A stretch of 58,199 bases of DNA from JAPLDB01 sp038230515 (GCA_038230515.1 JBBRND010000028.1:1-58199), one strand, 5' to 3'; positions 28,001 through 36,754 are shown, numbered from the stretch's first letter. Made by a program: numbers and translations. Notes: generated by a model not told the origin, from the sequence alone.

Positions 28001-28459
28001 CGTAGGGTCAAAACGAATGCAATTCACGCGACCTGTTCCTCCGCCACTGGCGGGAATTACATTAGGTCCTATCAAAGTCCAGTTGGCTGCAGTAACAGCA
28101 GGATGAACAGAGAGGCGTTGCTGAGTTGCCTTTTGTTTTCGCTGTTCCTTTATCAGAATTTCAGGATCAAAGAATTCTCCGGTTGGAAACGTGCGCGGTT
28201 TCATAAATGCTTCCCATCGTCTGAACTGCTGATAGCCGCCATCTTCGCGGTTTTCATCTTCGTTTACGGAAGGAGTTTTATCTTTCCAGTAGTCATTAAA
28301 CTTTTTCTGAATGTCATGAAAGTTTGGTGTTGCATCTTTCGCATCAATGTTTTCATCCGCATTTGAAACAATGGATTGCTTCAACCAGGGTTGTGCATTT
28401 GAACAAAAAGAAATACTCATTGCTGGAATGAGAAATGTAAAGAGTGAAATTTTTTTCAT
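25076..28459 (-). CDS. T9SS protein with sortilin-type propeller
   Basis: The protein of about 1127 residues has a signal peptide (about 1-23), a large ten-bladed-type propeller of VPS10/BNR repeats (about 110-760; examples RVNCIRFDPTNSNTVYIGSA, GGIWKTTNSGSTW, with many SxDGGxTW boxes), a CARDB-like module (about 775-870), a choice-of-anchor/MAM-like jelly roll (about 880-1045, ending IHVDDVNILD) and a type A T9SS sorting domain (about 1050-1127, VFPNPATGNLHF to PVIGKIVKE). It is a secreted or surface protein, perhaps a glycan- or protein-binding propeller. I use the ATG at 28459; a TTG one codon upstream is less likely. Single gene with terminator. Confidence 0.9.
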   Translation of the reverse strand: MKKISLFTFLIPAMSISFCSNAQPWLKQSIVSNADENIDAKDATPNFHDIQKKFNDYWKDKTPSVNEDENREDGGYQQFRRWEAFMKPRTFPTGEFFDPEILIKEQRKQKATQQRLSVHPAVTAANWTLIGPNVIPASGGGTGRVNCIRFDPTNSNTVYIGSASGGIWKTTNSGSTWSSNSDYLNALSVADIAINPRYPDSVFVATGDGYGYEVGLDFWGGTYSAGVMVSGDGGQTWNQTGLSYSQTQSSIIQRLLINPADPTILLACTRTAIFRSTDAGLNWTSVHTGHYYDMEFKPGDSNTVYASTTGNVAISSNKGATWVNGGTVAGGGRVSIAVTENNPSVVYALGENGNFYKSTNSASSFTMLTSPSNVANFYGYYDAVLACSPLDENKVFVAGMNIAESTNGGSSWGTVGTNIHVDNHTLEFMPGNNNVIWNGNDGSVYSSTNSGTSWTNLGSGIAIKQYYRIGCSTLTPYKLLAGAQDNGTDRLLNGQWKHVNGGDGMECLIDRTNDQIMYASYQYGAFSKSTNGGNTFTNIAPSTGDWTSPLIQDPINSNTLIGGFEDVYRTTNAGTNWTTISSGQFAGNVIALAMSQTSSNVIYAASLDHIYRTDNTGGTWTNIANGLPVTTSAITYIAVGNTDPMKVWVTFTGYSAGDKVFYSSNGGAAWTNYSGTLPNVPVNCIVYQNNSQDAVYVGTDFGVYYRDATMPDWITYDTGLPNVIVYELEINDNIQKIRASTYGRSIWESDLNASSSFTLDAGVTNILSPGIAVCSNSFDPIVRVRNYGQTAITTLNINYQLDAGGVQTFVWSGNLASGATTDVTLPTVTSTAGNHSFTVYTSDPNGGADQNTFNDTRTTTFDINSNLAVLPVMEGFENTSFPPIGWTFVDNNSPAMFFHLTTTGGFGNSTSCLRARGFVLTSAYASMISTPANFTSLVAPASLTFSLAYAMKNSSSDDSLNIYTSTDCGNTWTRVYSKTGTALATAANHGGNYTPLPADWRTESINLSSLIGQQSVQIRFEFFGDQGNNIHVDDVNILDAITAITEISSASVSVFPNPATGNLHFNLPSSKENKVIEIYSAMGTLVKHFTVTDISVDINIADLAPDVYFYRIANGNSKPVIGKIVKE

Positions 28460-28534
28460 CAATAGTTATGAATTTAATTAGGAGCGTAAAGGTAAAGCAA
28501 ATTGGCGGTTGGGAAAATTCAATACTCAGGCAAG

Positions 28535-30007
28535 TTATAGGTTCTTCAAAAAATCAATATGTTCATCGCGGAAGCTAACGCCTTCAGAAAATCGGATGCG
28601 ACTTAATTTTTTGTTTTCAACCAACCCCCATAAAAGAAGCTCTTGCATAAAATAAAGTTCTGATTTGGAAACTTCAGGTTGGTATTTTTCAATGAGGGCA
28701 GAGAGGGGAGCAACTGAATCTAATTTTTTATGATATGCAGCATCATCGAGATGATCGCTCAGCGCAAAATCTTCTTCCTGTTCTACAAACCAGTCAATAA
28801 GGTTTTGATAAGGACCACGCACTGTTTGTTTTTCCAGCTTGGGAACTTTCGGGAAGTGTTTTTCGAACATGGTTTTTACGGCTGCGCCAATAAGGATGGA
28901 TGCAACCACGCGCGCGCCTTCCTGCTCGCCTTCATAAGCCATTTCCATTTTTCCGGTTAGAGCGGGAACAATGTTTGAAAAATCGCTGAGCCGCACGGTA
29001 GTTTTCTTTTGCTTGTTTTTGATCATGCGCAGTTCTGCACTGCTCACCAGATTTTCGAAGGAGGAAATACTCATGCGTGCGCTGATGCCGCTCTTGGTGT
29101 CAATGTATTCACTTCTGCGGGCTTCGAAGCCGATCTGCTCTATGAGTTCCATGGCAAGAGAAGGAACACTGATGTTTTTCTTTTGAAGATCATCCAGCTT
29201 TGCTTCCTGCTCGGTAATCTTACGGGCTACTGCAATTGTTTCAGGATAGTGAGTAAGAATCTGTGAGCCGATGCGGTCTTTCAACGGAGTCACTATGCTT
29301 CCGCGGTTTGTGTAATCTTCAGGATTGGCGGTGAATACAAACTGAATATCGAAATTGAACCTCAACTGAAAGCCGCGAATCTGAATATCTCCTTCCTGTA
29401 AGATGTTAAACAGCGCAACCTGTATGCGCGCCTGCAGATCGGGAAGCTCATTGATTACAAAGATGCACCGGTTTGCGCGCGGTATCATTCCGAAATGTAT
29501 TACGCGCTCATCAGAATAAGGAAGCTTTAAGTTTGCTGCTTTAATGGGATCAACATCACCGATCAAATCAGCAATGGTGACATCGGGAGTAGCAAGCTTT
29601 TCGAAAAAACGATTGGAGCGATGCAGCCATGCAATGGGAGTTGAATCTTTTTTTTCTGCCACCGTATTTCTTCCGTAATACGAGAGCGGGCAGAAGGGAT
29701 CATCGTTTACTTCTGATCCTTCTACAAACGGAATCCATTCGTCAAGCAGGTTAACCATCATGCGCGCCAAGCGCGTTTTTGCCTGTCCGCGCAAGCCGAG
29801 CAGATTAATATGATGGCGTGATAAAATAGCTCTTTCGAGTTCAGGAATAACGGTAACATCGAAGCCGTGAATGCCTTCGAAAGTTTTCTTCCCTTCGCCT
29901 ATGGCTGTAAGCAGATTACTGCGCAATTCGTCACGAATGTTTTTACTTGCGTAGCCGGACTTTTTTAATTCTCCGAGAGTTTTTATTTGTGGTGCTTCTT
30001 TTGTCAT
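28535..30007 (-). CDS. MoxR/ChlI-like AAA+ ATPase
   Basis: The 490-residue protein is an AAA+ ATPase of the MoxR / magnesium-chelatase subunit I group. The nucleotide-binding loop is GLRGQAKTRLAR (about 72-83; an unusual Walker A with GQAKT), the Walker B region is RCIFVINELPDLQ (Asn-Glu in place of the usual Asp-Glu), and FVFTANPEDYTNRGSIVTPLKDR holds sensor 1 and the arginine finger region. A helical lid and a C-terminal extension follow. It lies 15 nt after the VWA gene, forming the classical MoxR-VWA pair, which usually remodels or activates protein complexes, with metal insertion in some cases. There is no chlorophyll or cobalamin gene here, so a chelatase role is not indicated. Confidence 0.88.
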   Translation of the reverse strand: MTKEAPQIKTLGELKKSGYASKNIRDELRSNLLTAIGEGKKTFEGIHGFDVTVIPELERAILSRHHINLLGLRGQAKTRLARMMVNLLDEWIPFVEGSEVNDDPFCPLSYYGRNTVAEKKDSTPIAWLHRSNRFFEKLATPDVTIADLIGDVDPIKAANLKLPYSDERVIHFGMIPRANRCIFVINELPDLQARIQVALFNILQEGDIQIRGFQLRFNFDIQFVFTANPEDYTNRGSIVTPLKDRIGSQILTHYPETIAVARKITEQEAKLDDLQKKNISVPSLAMELIEQIGFEARRSEYIDTKSGISARMSISSFENLVSSAELRMIKNKQKKTTVRLSDFSNIVPALTGKMEMAYEGEQEGARVVASILIGAAVKTMFEKHFPKVPKLEKQTVRGPYQNLIDWFVEQEEDFALSDHLDDAAYHKKLDSVAPLSALIEKYQPEVSKSELYFMQELLLWGLVENKKLSRIRFSEGVSFRDEHIDFLKNL

Positions 30008-30022
30008 AATGGAAACAAGTGT

Positions 30023-31135
30023 TCAACCTTTAATATTTTTCTTTCTGTTTTGCTGATAATCTTCAAAGATGAGTTGTCCCAACCCTTTTAATCCGGTATA
30101 GAATGCTTTGCCCTGATTGGCTTTTGTAAAATTTTCAACGAAGCGCTGCAGGTAAGGGTCGCGCGCAATCATGAAGGTGGTAATGGGAATGTGCAACCTC
30201 CTGGCAAGCCGCGCAGAACTGTAACATTTTTCCGTGATGTATGGATCGAGTCCCATGCTGTTGAAATAATATTCTCCGTTAGCTTCTTTCAGGCAGCTTG
30301 GTTTGCCGTCAGTAATCATGAATATCTGTTTGTTGGTATTCTTTTTCCTGCGCAAAATATCCATTGCCAGCTCCAGCCCTGCAACAGTGTTGGTGTGATA
30401 AGGACCTACCTGTAGATAAGGAAGGTCGTGAATGGAAATAGGCCAGGCATCATTCCCGAAAGCAATAATATCAATCGTATCTTTCGGATAACGGGTGCTG
30501 ATGAGTTCTGCCAAAGCCATTGCCACCTTTTTAGCAGGAGTAATGCGGTCTTCGCCATAAAGAATCATGCTGTGACTAACATCAATCATCAGCACGGTGC
30601 TCATCTGCGCTTTAAAGAAAGTATCTTCAACTACAAGATCGCGCTCGTGCAGTTGAAAAGAACCAATGCCGTTATTGATCTGAGCGTTGCGCAGTGTTTC
30701 AGTCATCGAAATGAGTTCAAGTCCATCGCCAAAATTGTAAGGGCGAAACTCCCCCGTGTGTTCATCTCCGCGCCCGGCAGATTTAGTGCGGTGGTTGCCG
30801 CTGGTGCCTCTTTTCAGATTTCCGAAAACCTGCTCCAGTGCACTTTGCCTTATCACCCGCTCCATCTTTGCGGTGATGGCAACTCCGCCACCCTTGCCGT
30901 CTTTATCTCCTTTCTCGCGAATGAGGCGTTTCTTTTTAAGGTCTTCTATAAAATCTTCAATGGAATATTCGGCAGTGGTAATCCTGTATTCAATATCCAG
31001 CTCGCGCAGCCAGTTTATGGCTTCGTCAAAATCGCCCGAAGTGTGAACAATCAGCTCCTTGAAAATGCCGAACAGCTTATCGAAAATAGAAGTTTCGGGA
31101 GGCGTATATTTTTTGAAAACGAATTTATTGTTCAT
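30023..31135 (-). CDS. VWA-domain protein, partner of MoxR-like ATPase
   Basis: The 370-residue protein has an N-terminal helical region (about 1-170) and a von Willebrand factor A domain at about 175-350. The metal-ion-dependent adhesion site is intact: DVSHSM, then a Thr-bearing turn near NTNKQ and the late Asp in MITDGKPS. There is no signal peptide, so it acts in the cytosol with the ATPase encoded 15 nt downstream, as ChlD/CoxE-type proteins act with ChlI/MoxR. It is the first gene of the pair. The substrate is unknown. Confidence 0.88.
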   Translation of the reverse strand: MNNKFVFKKYTPPETSIFDKLFGIFKELIVHTSGDFDEAINWLRELDIEYRITTAEYSIEDFIEDLKKKRLIREKGDKDGKGGGVAITAKMERVIRQSALEQVFGNLKRGTSGNHRTKSAGRGDEHTGEFRPYNFGDGLELISMTETLRNAQINNGIGSFQLHERDLVVEDTFFKAQMSTVLMIDVSHSMILYGEDRITPAKKVAMALAELISTRYPKDTIDIIAFGNDAWPISIHDLPYLQVGPYHTNTVAGLELAMDILRRKKNTNKQIFMITDGKPSCLKEANGEYYFNSMGLDPYITEKCYSSARLARRLHIPITTFMIARDPYLQRFVENFTKANQGKAFYTGLKGLGQLIFEDYQQNRKKNIKG

Positions 31136-31290
31136 GATAAAACCTGCACAAAGATACGTGAGAACATGAAACTTTGCTGACTGAAAGAAACCCCGGATGT
31201 TCTCAGTGCCTGCGCTGCAGAATAGTTACGTAACCCTCCAGGTATGCATATTGTTTTGCAAAAGCAAAAGGAAGAGCAGGGCAGCCCACC

Positions 31291-31800
31291 CTATGTTCCT
31301 TCCGGTGACTGCATTTCGCGGAACCTTTTCTTGTTCTTAAACGCATCCAGTGTGCGCGCTATTCTTTCTGCACGCTCCTCTTCCGTTTTGGCAGTGGCAA
31401 TCCATTCATTAAAATAATTCTGATGCGGCTTCGGCAAGCGCATGTAAAAACTGAAGCTCGCCATATCCTCATCTTTCAGACATTCATGCAGCGTCATATC
31501 CATCGGAAAATATTTTCTATCCTTCTGAATCCGCACGCGTACCATATCTCCCGCCACTTTGTTTATTCCTTTCCGCGTGTCTGCATCTAACCTGAAAATA
31601 TAAGTTCCATCCCCGACAGGTGCTATTTTAAACATCTCATACTTGTGAAACTCCACGTGCCCCTTTACCCGAAACGATTTTTTATATTCCCAGTGGTTCA
31701 TCGCTCTCACCATCGTAAGCGGAACCACAAAGTAAGTACACAACGTATTCATTCCTTTCCTTTCATCAGTCAACAGCAATGCATTAAACTCCAATACCAT
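31291..31800 (-). CDS. YdeI-type protein with DUF1905 domain
   Basis: The 169-residue protein starts with a DUF1905 domain (about 1-90, VLEFNALLL to GDMVRVRIQKDRK) and ends with a YdeI/OmpD-associated helical domain (about 95-165), whose signature YFNEWIATAKTEEERAERI is clear. The pairing is widespread; members have been linked to antimicrobial peptide resistance but the biochemistry is not known. It is cytosolic. A perfect -7 element TAAATTTG (minus strand, 31805-31812) ends only 4 nt before the ATG, so the transcript may be leaderless. Confidence 0.85.
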   Translation of the reverse strand: MVLEFNALLLTDERKGMNTLCTYFVVPLTMVRAMNHWEYKKSFRVKGHVEFHKYEMFKIAPVGDGTYIFRLDADTRKGINKVAGDMVRVRIQKDRKYFPMDMTLHECLKDEDMASFSFYMRLPKPHQNYFNEWIATAKTEEERAERIARTLDAFKNKKRFREMQSPEGT

Positions 31801-31972
31801 AATGCAAATTTACAACTATATTTTTTATTTTATTGATTTCGTATCGTCACTAAGCCAAACAAACATTGTTGATAAAGCGATAAACGATTCAAGAAAAACA
31901 GGATTCAATACCCTTGCTGAGAACAACCCGCGCGTTGTTTATTTGCACTCATCAAATAACATTCATTCAAAA

Positions 31973-32050
31973 AGGTTTAAGATTTTAAGTTTACCACTTA
32001 AAGTCAGCAGCCGGTGGAAGAGAGTAGGCAGTTTGCAGTAAGCGGTAGGC
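31973..32050. repeat. Two 7-bp-period arrays in intergenic region
   Basis: Heptads at 31973-32007 are aggttta, agatttt, aagttta, ccactta, aagtcag. Heptads at 32023-32050 are agtaggc, agtttgc, agtaagc, ggtaggc. They sit upstream of the 21-bp repeat at 32085. The gap 31801-32539 contains no convincing gene. Confidence 0.6.
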
Positions 32051-32084
32051 TATAAGAAAAGAAGCGAAAGAAATGGAAAAGAAA

Positions 32085-32290
32085 ACTACCACGCCCACGT
32101 TCGTAACAACCACGCCCAGTATTGAAACTACTACGCCCAGTATCGTGGCAACCACGCCCAGTATCGAAACTACTACGCCCAGATTCGTAACTACAGCGCC
32201 CAGTATCGTAACTACAGCGCCCACATTCGTGACTACAGCGCCCAGGTTCGTAACTACAGCGCCCACATTCGTAACTACAGCGCCCAGAAG
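32085..32290. repeat. 21-bp tandem repeat, nine and a half copies
   Basis: Units are of the type ACTACAGCGCCCACATTCGTA, exactly 21 bp long; nine are full and the tenth is cut short. The first five units share a CCACGCCC/CTACGCCC variant and the last four a CAGCGCCC variant, which shows local spread of copies. An ATG at 32073 gives a 91-residue frame of Thr-rich heptapeptides (TTAPTFV, TTTPSIE) and the opposite strand is also open (a GAVVTNV repeat). I list it as a repeat and not a gene because both strands are open and no signal peptide or clear ribosome binding site supports either frame. Confidence 0.85.
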
Positions 32291-32401
32291 TAGAATTATC
32301 TTAACAGAATTAATACCTACAATGAATAAAAGTCTTATTATCAAATAAATATCTAAATTAAGCAATTATAAATTTAAGCCAAAGCCGGAATAGGAATTCC
32401 T

Positions 32402-32459
32402 GAGTAGGGAGTATTAAGGATTATGAGAGTTTAAGGTTTAAAGTCTAATGTTTAAGGTT
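32402..32459. repeat. 7-bp-period array upstream of T9SS gene
   Basis: The core is five in-phase heptads: gagagtt, taaggtt, taaagtc, taatgtt, taaggtt (32425-32459), with less regular units before it. It lies about 80 bp upstream of the next start codon; a -7-like TAGGTTTG (32506-32513) follows it. Confidence 0.65.
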
Positions 32460-32539
32460 GCTGCTAACTTTACGCGTTAAGTTTTAGACCTTGAACTTTT
32501 TGTGGTAGGTTTGTTGAGTTAAATAAAAAGTGAAATGGG

Positions 32540-34099
32540 ATGAAAAAGATTTTCGGAATTATTATGTTTTTTCTTTCTCAAGTTTCATCTGCTCAAATTA
32601 CTTTTCAGAAAACGTACGGTGGAAGCGGAGGTGGAAGATATGAACAGGGTTATTCTGTCATTACTACTTTCGATAACGGATACGTAATGTCAGGCATCTC
32701 TCAAAATAATGTTGATGACAGCTCTGATATTTACTTGGTTAAAACAGATTCAATTGGAAGTCTTTTGTGGACTAAGAGAATCGGGGGGATTAGTAATGAG
32801 GTAGGCAAAGACATTAAGCAAACAGGAGATAGCGGATTTATTATTACCGGATATACTTATAGTTATGGAGCAGGCAACTCAGATTTATTTTTATTAAAAA
32901 CAGATATAAATGGTGATACAATGTGGGCTAAAACTTACGGAGGAATAAACAGCGATAATGGTAATTCAGTTTGCCAAACTTTTGATGGCGGATATATTGC
33001 TGTTGGTACTACTGCAAGTTTTGGAGCAAGTAATCATTCGGATGTTTATATTGTTAAGACTGATAGTAATGGTGATACACTTTGGACGAGAGCTTACGGA
33101 GGAACCTACTACGATGAAGGGTATTCTATTCAACAGACTGCCGATAGTGGATATATTATTTCCGGTTTTACGTTTAGTTTTAATGAAGATATTTACTTGA
33201 TTAAAATTAACTCTTCAGGTAATCTTCTTTGGTCAAGAAATATTGGTGGTTCCAATTATGATTATGGTTTTGTTGTCAAACAAACTTCTGATGGCGGGTA
33301 CATAATTTTAGGACAAACATTAAGTTTTGGTACTGTATCTGATATTTATTTAGTTAAAACAAACTCTTTAGGAAACTTGAATTGGTCTAAAACCTTTGGC
33401 GGAACTTATAGTGCTTTCGGATTTACGGTTGAGCAAACTCAAAATATGGGATATATTATTTCAGGTAAATGGACAGATACCCATGATTTCGGGTGCCTCA
33501 TTAAGACGAATGTTTTTGGAGATACTGTCTGGACGAGAGAATACGGAATTAACGGTTCCCAAATTTACTCCTCTGTAAAAACGCATGATAATGGATATGT
33601 GGCATCGGGAGCTTATTCATACGGAGGCCGAGCATATCTTTTAAAAACAGATGCTCAAGGAAACAGCAATTGCTACGAACATTATCCAACAATGACCGTC
33701 AGCATTCCTCCAACTCAACAATCAACTCCTAATACTATTGTGAGTTATACCAATACGTTGGTTGGTTACTCACCCTTTCAAGTCAGTAGTCTGAGCAATC
33801 AATTTGATATATGTTTTTCCAATAATGTAATTGAATTTTCAGAAACAATAACGCAACTCATTACTTACCTTTCCCCATACATAAATTCCCTCACCCTCTC
33901 TTTTTCATCTCTTGAAACATCCAATCTGCAACTCACTCTTTACGATATCACCGGCAGAATAATTCTTCAACAAAACATAACCTCCATTCCAGGCATAAAC
34001 AAAAAAGAAATACCCTTTGGCAATCTTGCGCAGGGAGTGTATGTGGTTACGCTGAGCGGAGCAGGAGGCAGCATGAGTCGGAAGGTGGTCAAGGAGTAG
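32540..34099 (+). CDS. T9SS protein with YGG-type propeller repeats
   Basis: The 519-residue exported protein has a signal peptide (1-18, SSAQ) and about seven repeats of 48-52 residues, each containing a GDTLWTRAYGG-like strand followed by EGYSIQQTADSGYIISG and an aspartate-rich DIYLIK or DVYIVK strand. This is the WTK-x-YGG / DGGYI repeat that folds as a beta-propeller in many Bacteroidota secreted proteins. The tail (about 440-519) is a type A T9SS sorting domain ending SRKVVKE. Base composition is lower in GC than its neighbours (long AT-rich codons), which could mean recent arrival. Binding target unknown. Confidence 0.88.
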   Translation: MKKIFGIIMFFLSQVSSAQITFQKTYGGSGGGRYEQGYSVITTFDNGYVMSGISQNNVDDSSDIYLVKTDSIGSLLWTKRIGGISNEVGKDIKQTGDSGFIITGYTYSYGAGNSDLFLLKTDINGDTMWAKTYGGINSDNGNSVCQTFDGGYIAVGTTASFGASNHSDVYIVKTDSNGDTLWTRAYGGTYYDEGYSIQQTADSGYIISGFTFSFNEDIYLIKINSSGNLLWSRNIGGSNYDYGFVVKQTSDGGYIILGQTLSFGTVSDIYLVKTNSLGNLNWSKTFGGTYSAFGFTVEQTQNMGYIISGKWTDTHDFGCLIKTNVFGDTVWTREYGINGSQIYSSVKTHDNGYVASGAYSYGGRAYLLKTDAQGNSNCYEHYPTMTVSIPPTQQSTPNTIVSYTNTLVGYSPFQVSSLSNQFDICFSNNVIEFSETITQLITYLSPYINSLTLSFSSLETSNLQLTLYDITGRIILQQNITSIPGINKKEIPFGNLAQGVYVVTLSGAGGSMSRKVVKE

Positions 34100-34103
34100 T
34101 TCA

Positions 34104-34124
34104 ATGTGAAAAGTTTAATGTTTA
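34104..34124. repeat. Short 7-bp-period array
   Basis: Three in-phase heptads are seen just after the stop codon: atgtgaa, aagttta, atgttta, with a partial fourth. Confidence 0.45.
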
Positions 34125-34270
34125 AAGATAGCAGCCGGAAATTTATTGCAATGAAAAGAAAGTAGTGAATTTATTAAAGAGTAGTTAATTGAATCGGATA
34201 CAATTAAACTATCTTACATTCGTGTATTCCTAGTTACTTCGCTCCCCTTATCAAAGATTCACATCCTTTT

Positions 34271-36754
34271 ATGAAGCGCACTCTTCTTTTTTATTTTCTT
34301 TTTCTTTCTTTTTCCTCTTTCGCCCAAAGACCTGACATGCAAAGGCGCGACTCTGCGCTAAAGAACATGCCCGCCAGCGGCAAAGTATTCGGCATTGTAT
34401 CCGATTCAGCAACAAAGCAACCCGCGGAGTTTGCTTCTGTCGCATTGATAAGAATGCGCGATTCTGTTCCCGTTGCAGGTGCGCTTAGTGATGAGAAAGG
34501 AAATTTCACCATGACTGAAGTTCCCTTCGGAAGATTTATTCTTAAGGTCAGTTCAATCGGCTTTTCTAATTATTCCAGCGCACCTTTAATGATTACTCCC
34601 AAAGAAACTACTGTTGATCTTGGGAAAATATTTATTCACTCTTCAGTTAAAAGATTGAAGGAAGCAGAAGTGGTAGGGGAGAAGAGCGAGTATGTAAATT
34701 CGCTCGACAGAAAAGTTTACAACCTTGATAAGAACATTGTGAACACAGGAGGCACGGCAACTGAGGTGCTGCGCAATATTCCTTCTGTTACTGTTGATAT
34801 TGACGGCAACATCAGTTTGCGCGGCAGCGGAAATGTAAATGTATTGATTGATGGAAAACCCTCCGGAATAACCGGCAGCACCCGTCAGGCAGTGCTTGCG
34901 CAGATACCTGCTTCAAGCATTGAGCGCATTGAAGTGATCACAAATCCTTCCGCAAAGTATGATGCTGATGGTATGGCTGGCATTATCAACATCGTTACCA
35001 AAAAAGACAAGCTGAAAGGACTGAATGCAAACATCACCGCTTCCATCGGCACCAATGAAAAATACAACCTTGCTATTGGTGGAAATTACCGAACTCATAA
35101 AGTGAATGTGTATGCTAATTATTCATACCGTCATGAAAAGAGGACTGCAACCGGAGTAAGCACAAGAGAAAACTTTTATACCGATTCCGTTTTTTACAAC
35201 ATTTCGCAAAGTCACGGAAATAATTTGAGCGATGCGAATGTGATAAAAGGCGGAGCGGATCTTTACCTCAGCGAATATGCCACTCTTGGTGCCAGCGCCA
35301 CCGGAACCATCCGTAAAGAAAACAAACCTGAATACATCAACTACCAGAATGAAGATGCTGCGAGGGAACAGACAAGTAGTTTTATCCGCGAGAATGATGA
35401 TCTGGGTAAAAACAATTCGCTTGACTACAATCTTGATTTCAGAAAAACATTTCGCCACAGCAAGAGTGAGTGGACTGCAAGTGCTGCTTATTCTACCAAC
35501 GACAGAAAGAGTAACAATGCATTCAACACGTTTACTGATTTGTTTGTGCCGGAGATATCGCAGTTTCAGAATAACCACACTTTTAATTCCGTGGGCACTT
35601 TTCAAACCGACTACGTTCATCCTTTCAGTGAGTCAGCAAAACTTGAAGCCGGATGGAAGAGCATCATCCGCAGCATTGATGCAAATACAGATGGGCAGAA
35701 TTATTTTCCTTCCGATGGTTCTTACTCCAACGATCCGCGATTTATAGATCACTTTATTTATAACGAACAGATTCATGCGGGATATTTATTGTACACAGAT
35801 AAGTTTCACAAATTCGAGTACCAGGTTGGAGTGCGTGGAGAAGACTATCTCAACAGTGGCAAATCAGAAACTACCAATATTGACTTCAATAATGAATACC
35901 GGAACATTTACCCAAGCGGTGTTTTAAAATACAGTCTTCCGCAAGATCAGGAAGCTCAAATCAGTTACAGCCGCAGAGTAAACCGCCCTGAGAGCCGCTC
36001 CCTCAATCCATTTATTGATTACAGCGATACGCTTAACATCCGCAAAGGGAATCCTGAAATAAAACCGGAGTACATTGACAGCTATGAATTGGGTTATCTG
36101 AAAAACTTTGAGAAGCATTCAGTCAACATCACCCTTTATTACCGCTACACGCACAACATGATTGCAAGGTATCGTTTCCTTGATCAAAGCACGAATATCA
36201 CTACATCAACTTTTCTCAACTTCAGTTCTTCAGAAAATACAGGAGCAGAAGTTGTAATTAAAAATCAGATCGGAGAACTGTTCAGTATAATGACGAGCGG
36301 TAATATTTTTCAGAATAAAGTAAACGGCAGCAATGTAGAGTCAGATCTCCAAAGCACTTCTACCAACTGGAATGCAAGAATGAGCGTAAACGGAAAATTG
36401 ACGAATACTACTTCGCTTCAAATTTCAGGAATGTACATGGCTCCTACTATTCAGCCGCAAGGATCGTTTAGAGGAATGAGTGGTGTTGATGCAGGAGTTA
36501 GACAAGAGATGTGGAAAGGCAAAGCATCGCTAAGTTTAAACGTGAATGATATTTTTAATACGCGCAAAATAATTGTTCACAGCATCGGAAATGGTTTTAT
36601 TTCTGACATGACGCGCACTCGCGAAAGCCGTATCGCGATGCTTTCTTTTTCGTATCGTTTCGGGAGTGCTGAATATACTCAACGCAAAAAAAATCAACGC
36701 AACCAAAATCAACAGATGCAGCAGGATCAAAGCAATCCGATGGAAGATTTTTGA
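34271..36754 (+). CDS. TonB-dependent-receptor-type outer-membrane protein
   Basis: The 827-residue protein has a signal peptide (1-18, SSFAQ), a carboxypeptidase-regulatory-like domain (about 37-115, GKVFGIVSDSATKQPAEFAS), a plug domain (about 135-235) with the typical block GGTATEVLRNIPSVTVDIDG and NVNVLIDGKPSG, and a C-terminal beta-barrel of the OMP_b-brl_3 type (about 240-790). The tail is Gln/Asn-rich. Members of this group are outer-membrane transporters driven by TonB, but the substrate cannot be read from sequence; no SusD partner is adjacent, which argues against glycan uptake. A possible promoter is unclear. Confidence 0.93.
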   Translation: MKRTLLFYFLFLSFSSFAQRPDMQRRDSALKNMPASGKVFGIVSDSATKQPAEFASVALIRMRDSVPVAGALSDEKGNFTMTEVPFGRFILKVSSIGFSNYSSAPLMITPKETTVDLGKIFIHSSVKRLKEAEVVGEKSEYVNSLDRKVYNLDKNIVNTGGTATEVLRNIPSVTVDIDGNISLRGSGNVNVLIDGKPSGITGSTRQAVLAQIPASSIERIEVITNPSAKYDADGMAGIINIVTKKDKLKGLNANITASIGTNEKYNLAIGGNYRTHKVNVYANYSYRHEKRTATGVSTRENFYTDSVFYNISQSHGNNLSDANVIKGGADLYLSEYATLGASATGTIRKENKPEYINYQNEDAAREQTSSFIRENDDLGKNNSLDYNLDFRKTFRHSKSEWTASAAYSTNDRKSNNAFNTFTDLFVPEISQFQNNHTFNSVGTFQTDYVHPFSESAKLEAGWKSIIRSIDANTDGQNYFPSDGSYSNDPRFIDHFIYNEQIHAGYLLYTDKFHKFEYQVGVRGEDYLNSGKSETTNIDFNNEYRNIYPSGVLKYSLPQDQEAQISYSRRVNRPESRSLNPFIDYSDTLNIRKGNPEIKPEYIDSYELGYLKNFEKHSVNITLYYRYTHNMIARYRFLDQSTNITTSTFLNFSSSENTGAEVVIKNQIGELFSIMTSGNIFQNKVNGSNVESDLQSTSTNWNARMSVNGKLTNTTSLQISGMYMAPTIQPQGSFRGMSGVDAGVRQEMWKGKASLSLNVNDIFNTRKIIVHSIGNGFISDMTRTRESRIAMLSFSYRFGSAEYTQRKKNQRNQNQQMQQDQSNPMEDF

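Noticed and set aside
28535..31135. Magnesium or cobalt chelatase operon
   Set aside because: The two-gene layout fits MoxR-VWA, but there is no large chelatase subunit and no tetrapyrrole gene nearby.
30428..31180. 250-residue ORF antisense to the VWA gene
   Set aside because: It lies wholly opposite a clear VWA-domain gene and has no domain of its own.
18633..32290. CRISPR arrays
   Set aside because: The tandem units have no unique spacers between them and there are no cas genes.
32073..32348. 91-residue Thr-rich heptapeptide ORF as a real gene
   Set aside because: It exists because a 21-bp unit lacks stops; the other strand is open over the same bases, and no signal peptide or ribosome binding site supports it. 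Listed as a repeat.
31991..32365. 124-residue minus-strand ORF with GAVVTNV repeats
   Set aside because: Same 21-bp repeat read from the other strand; no family or start support.
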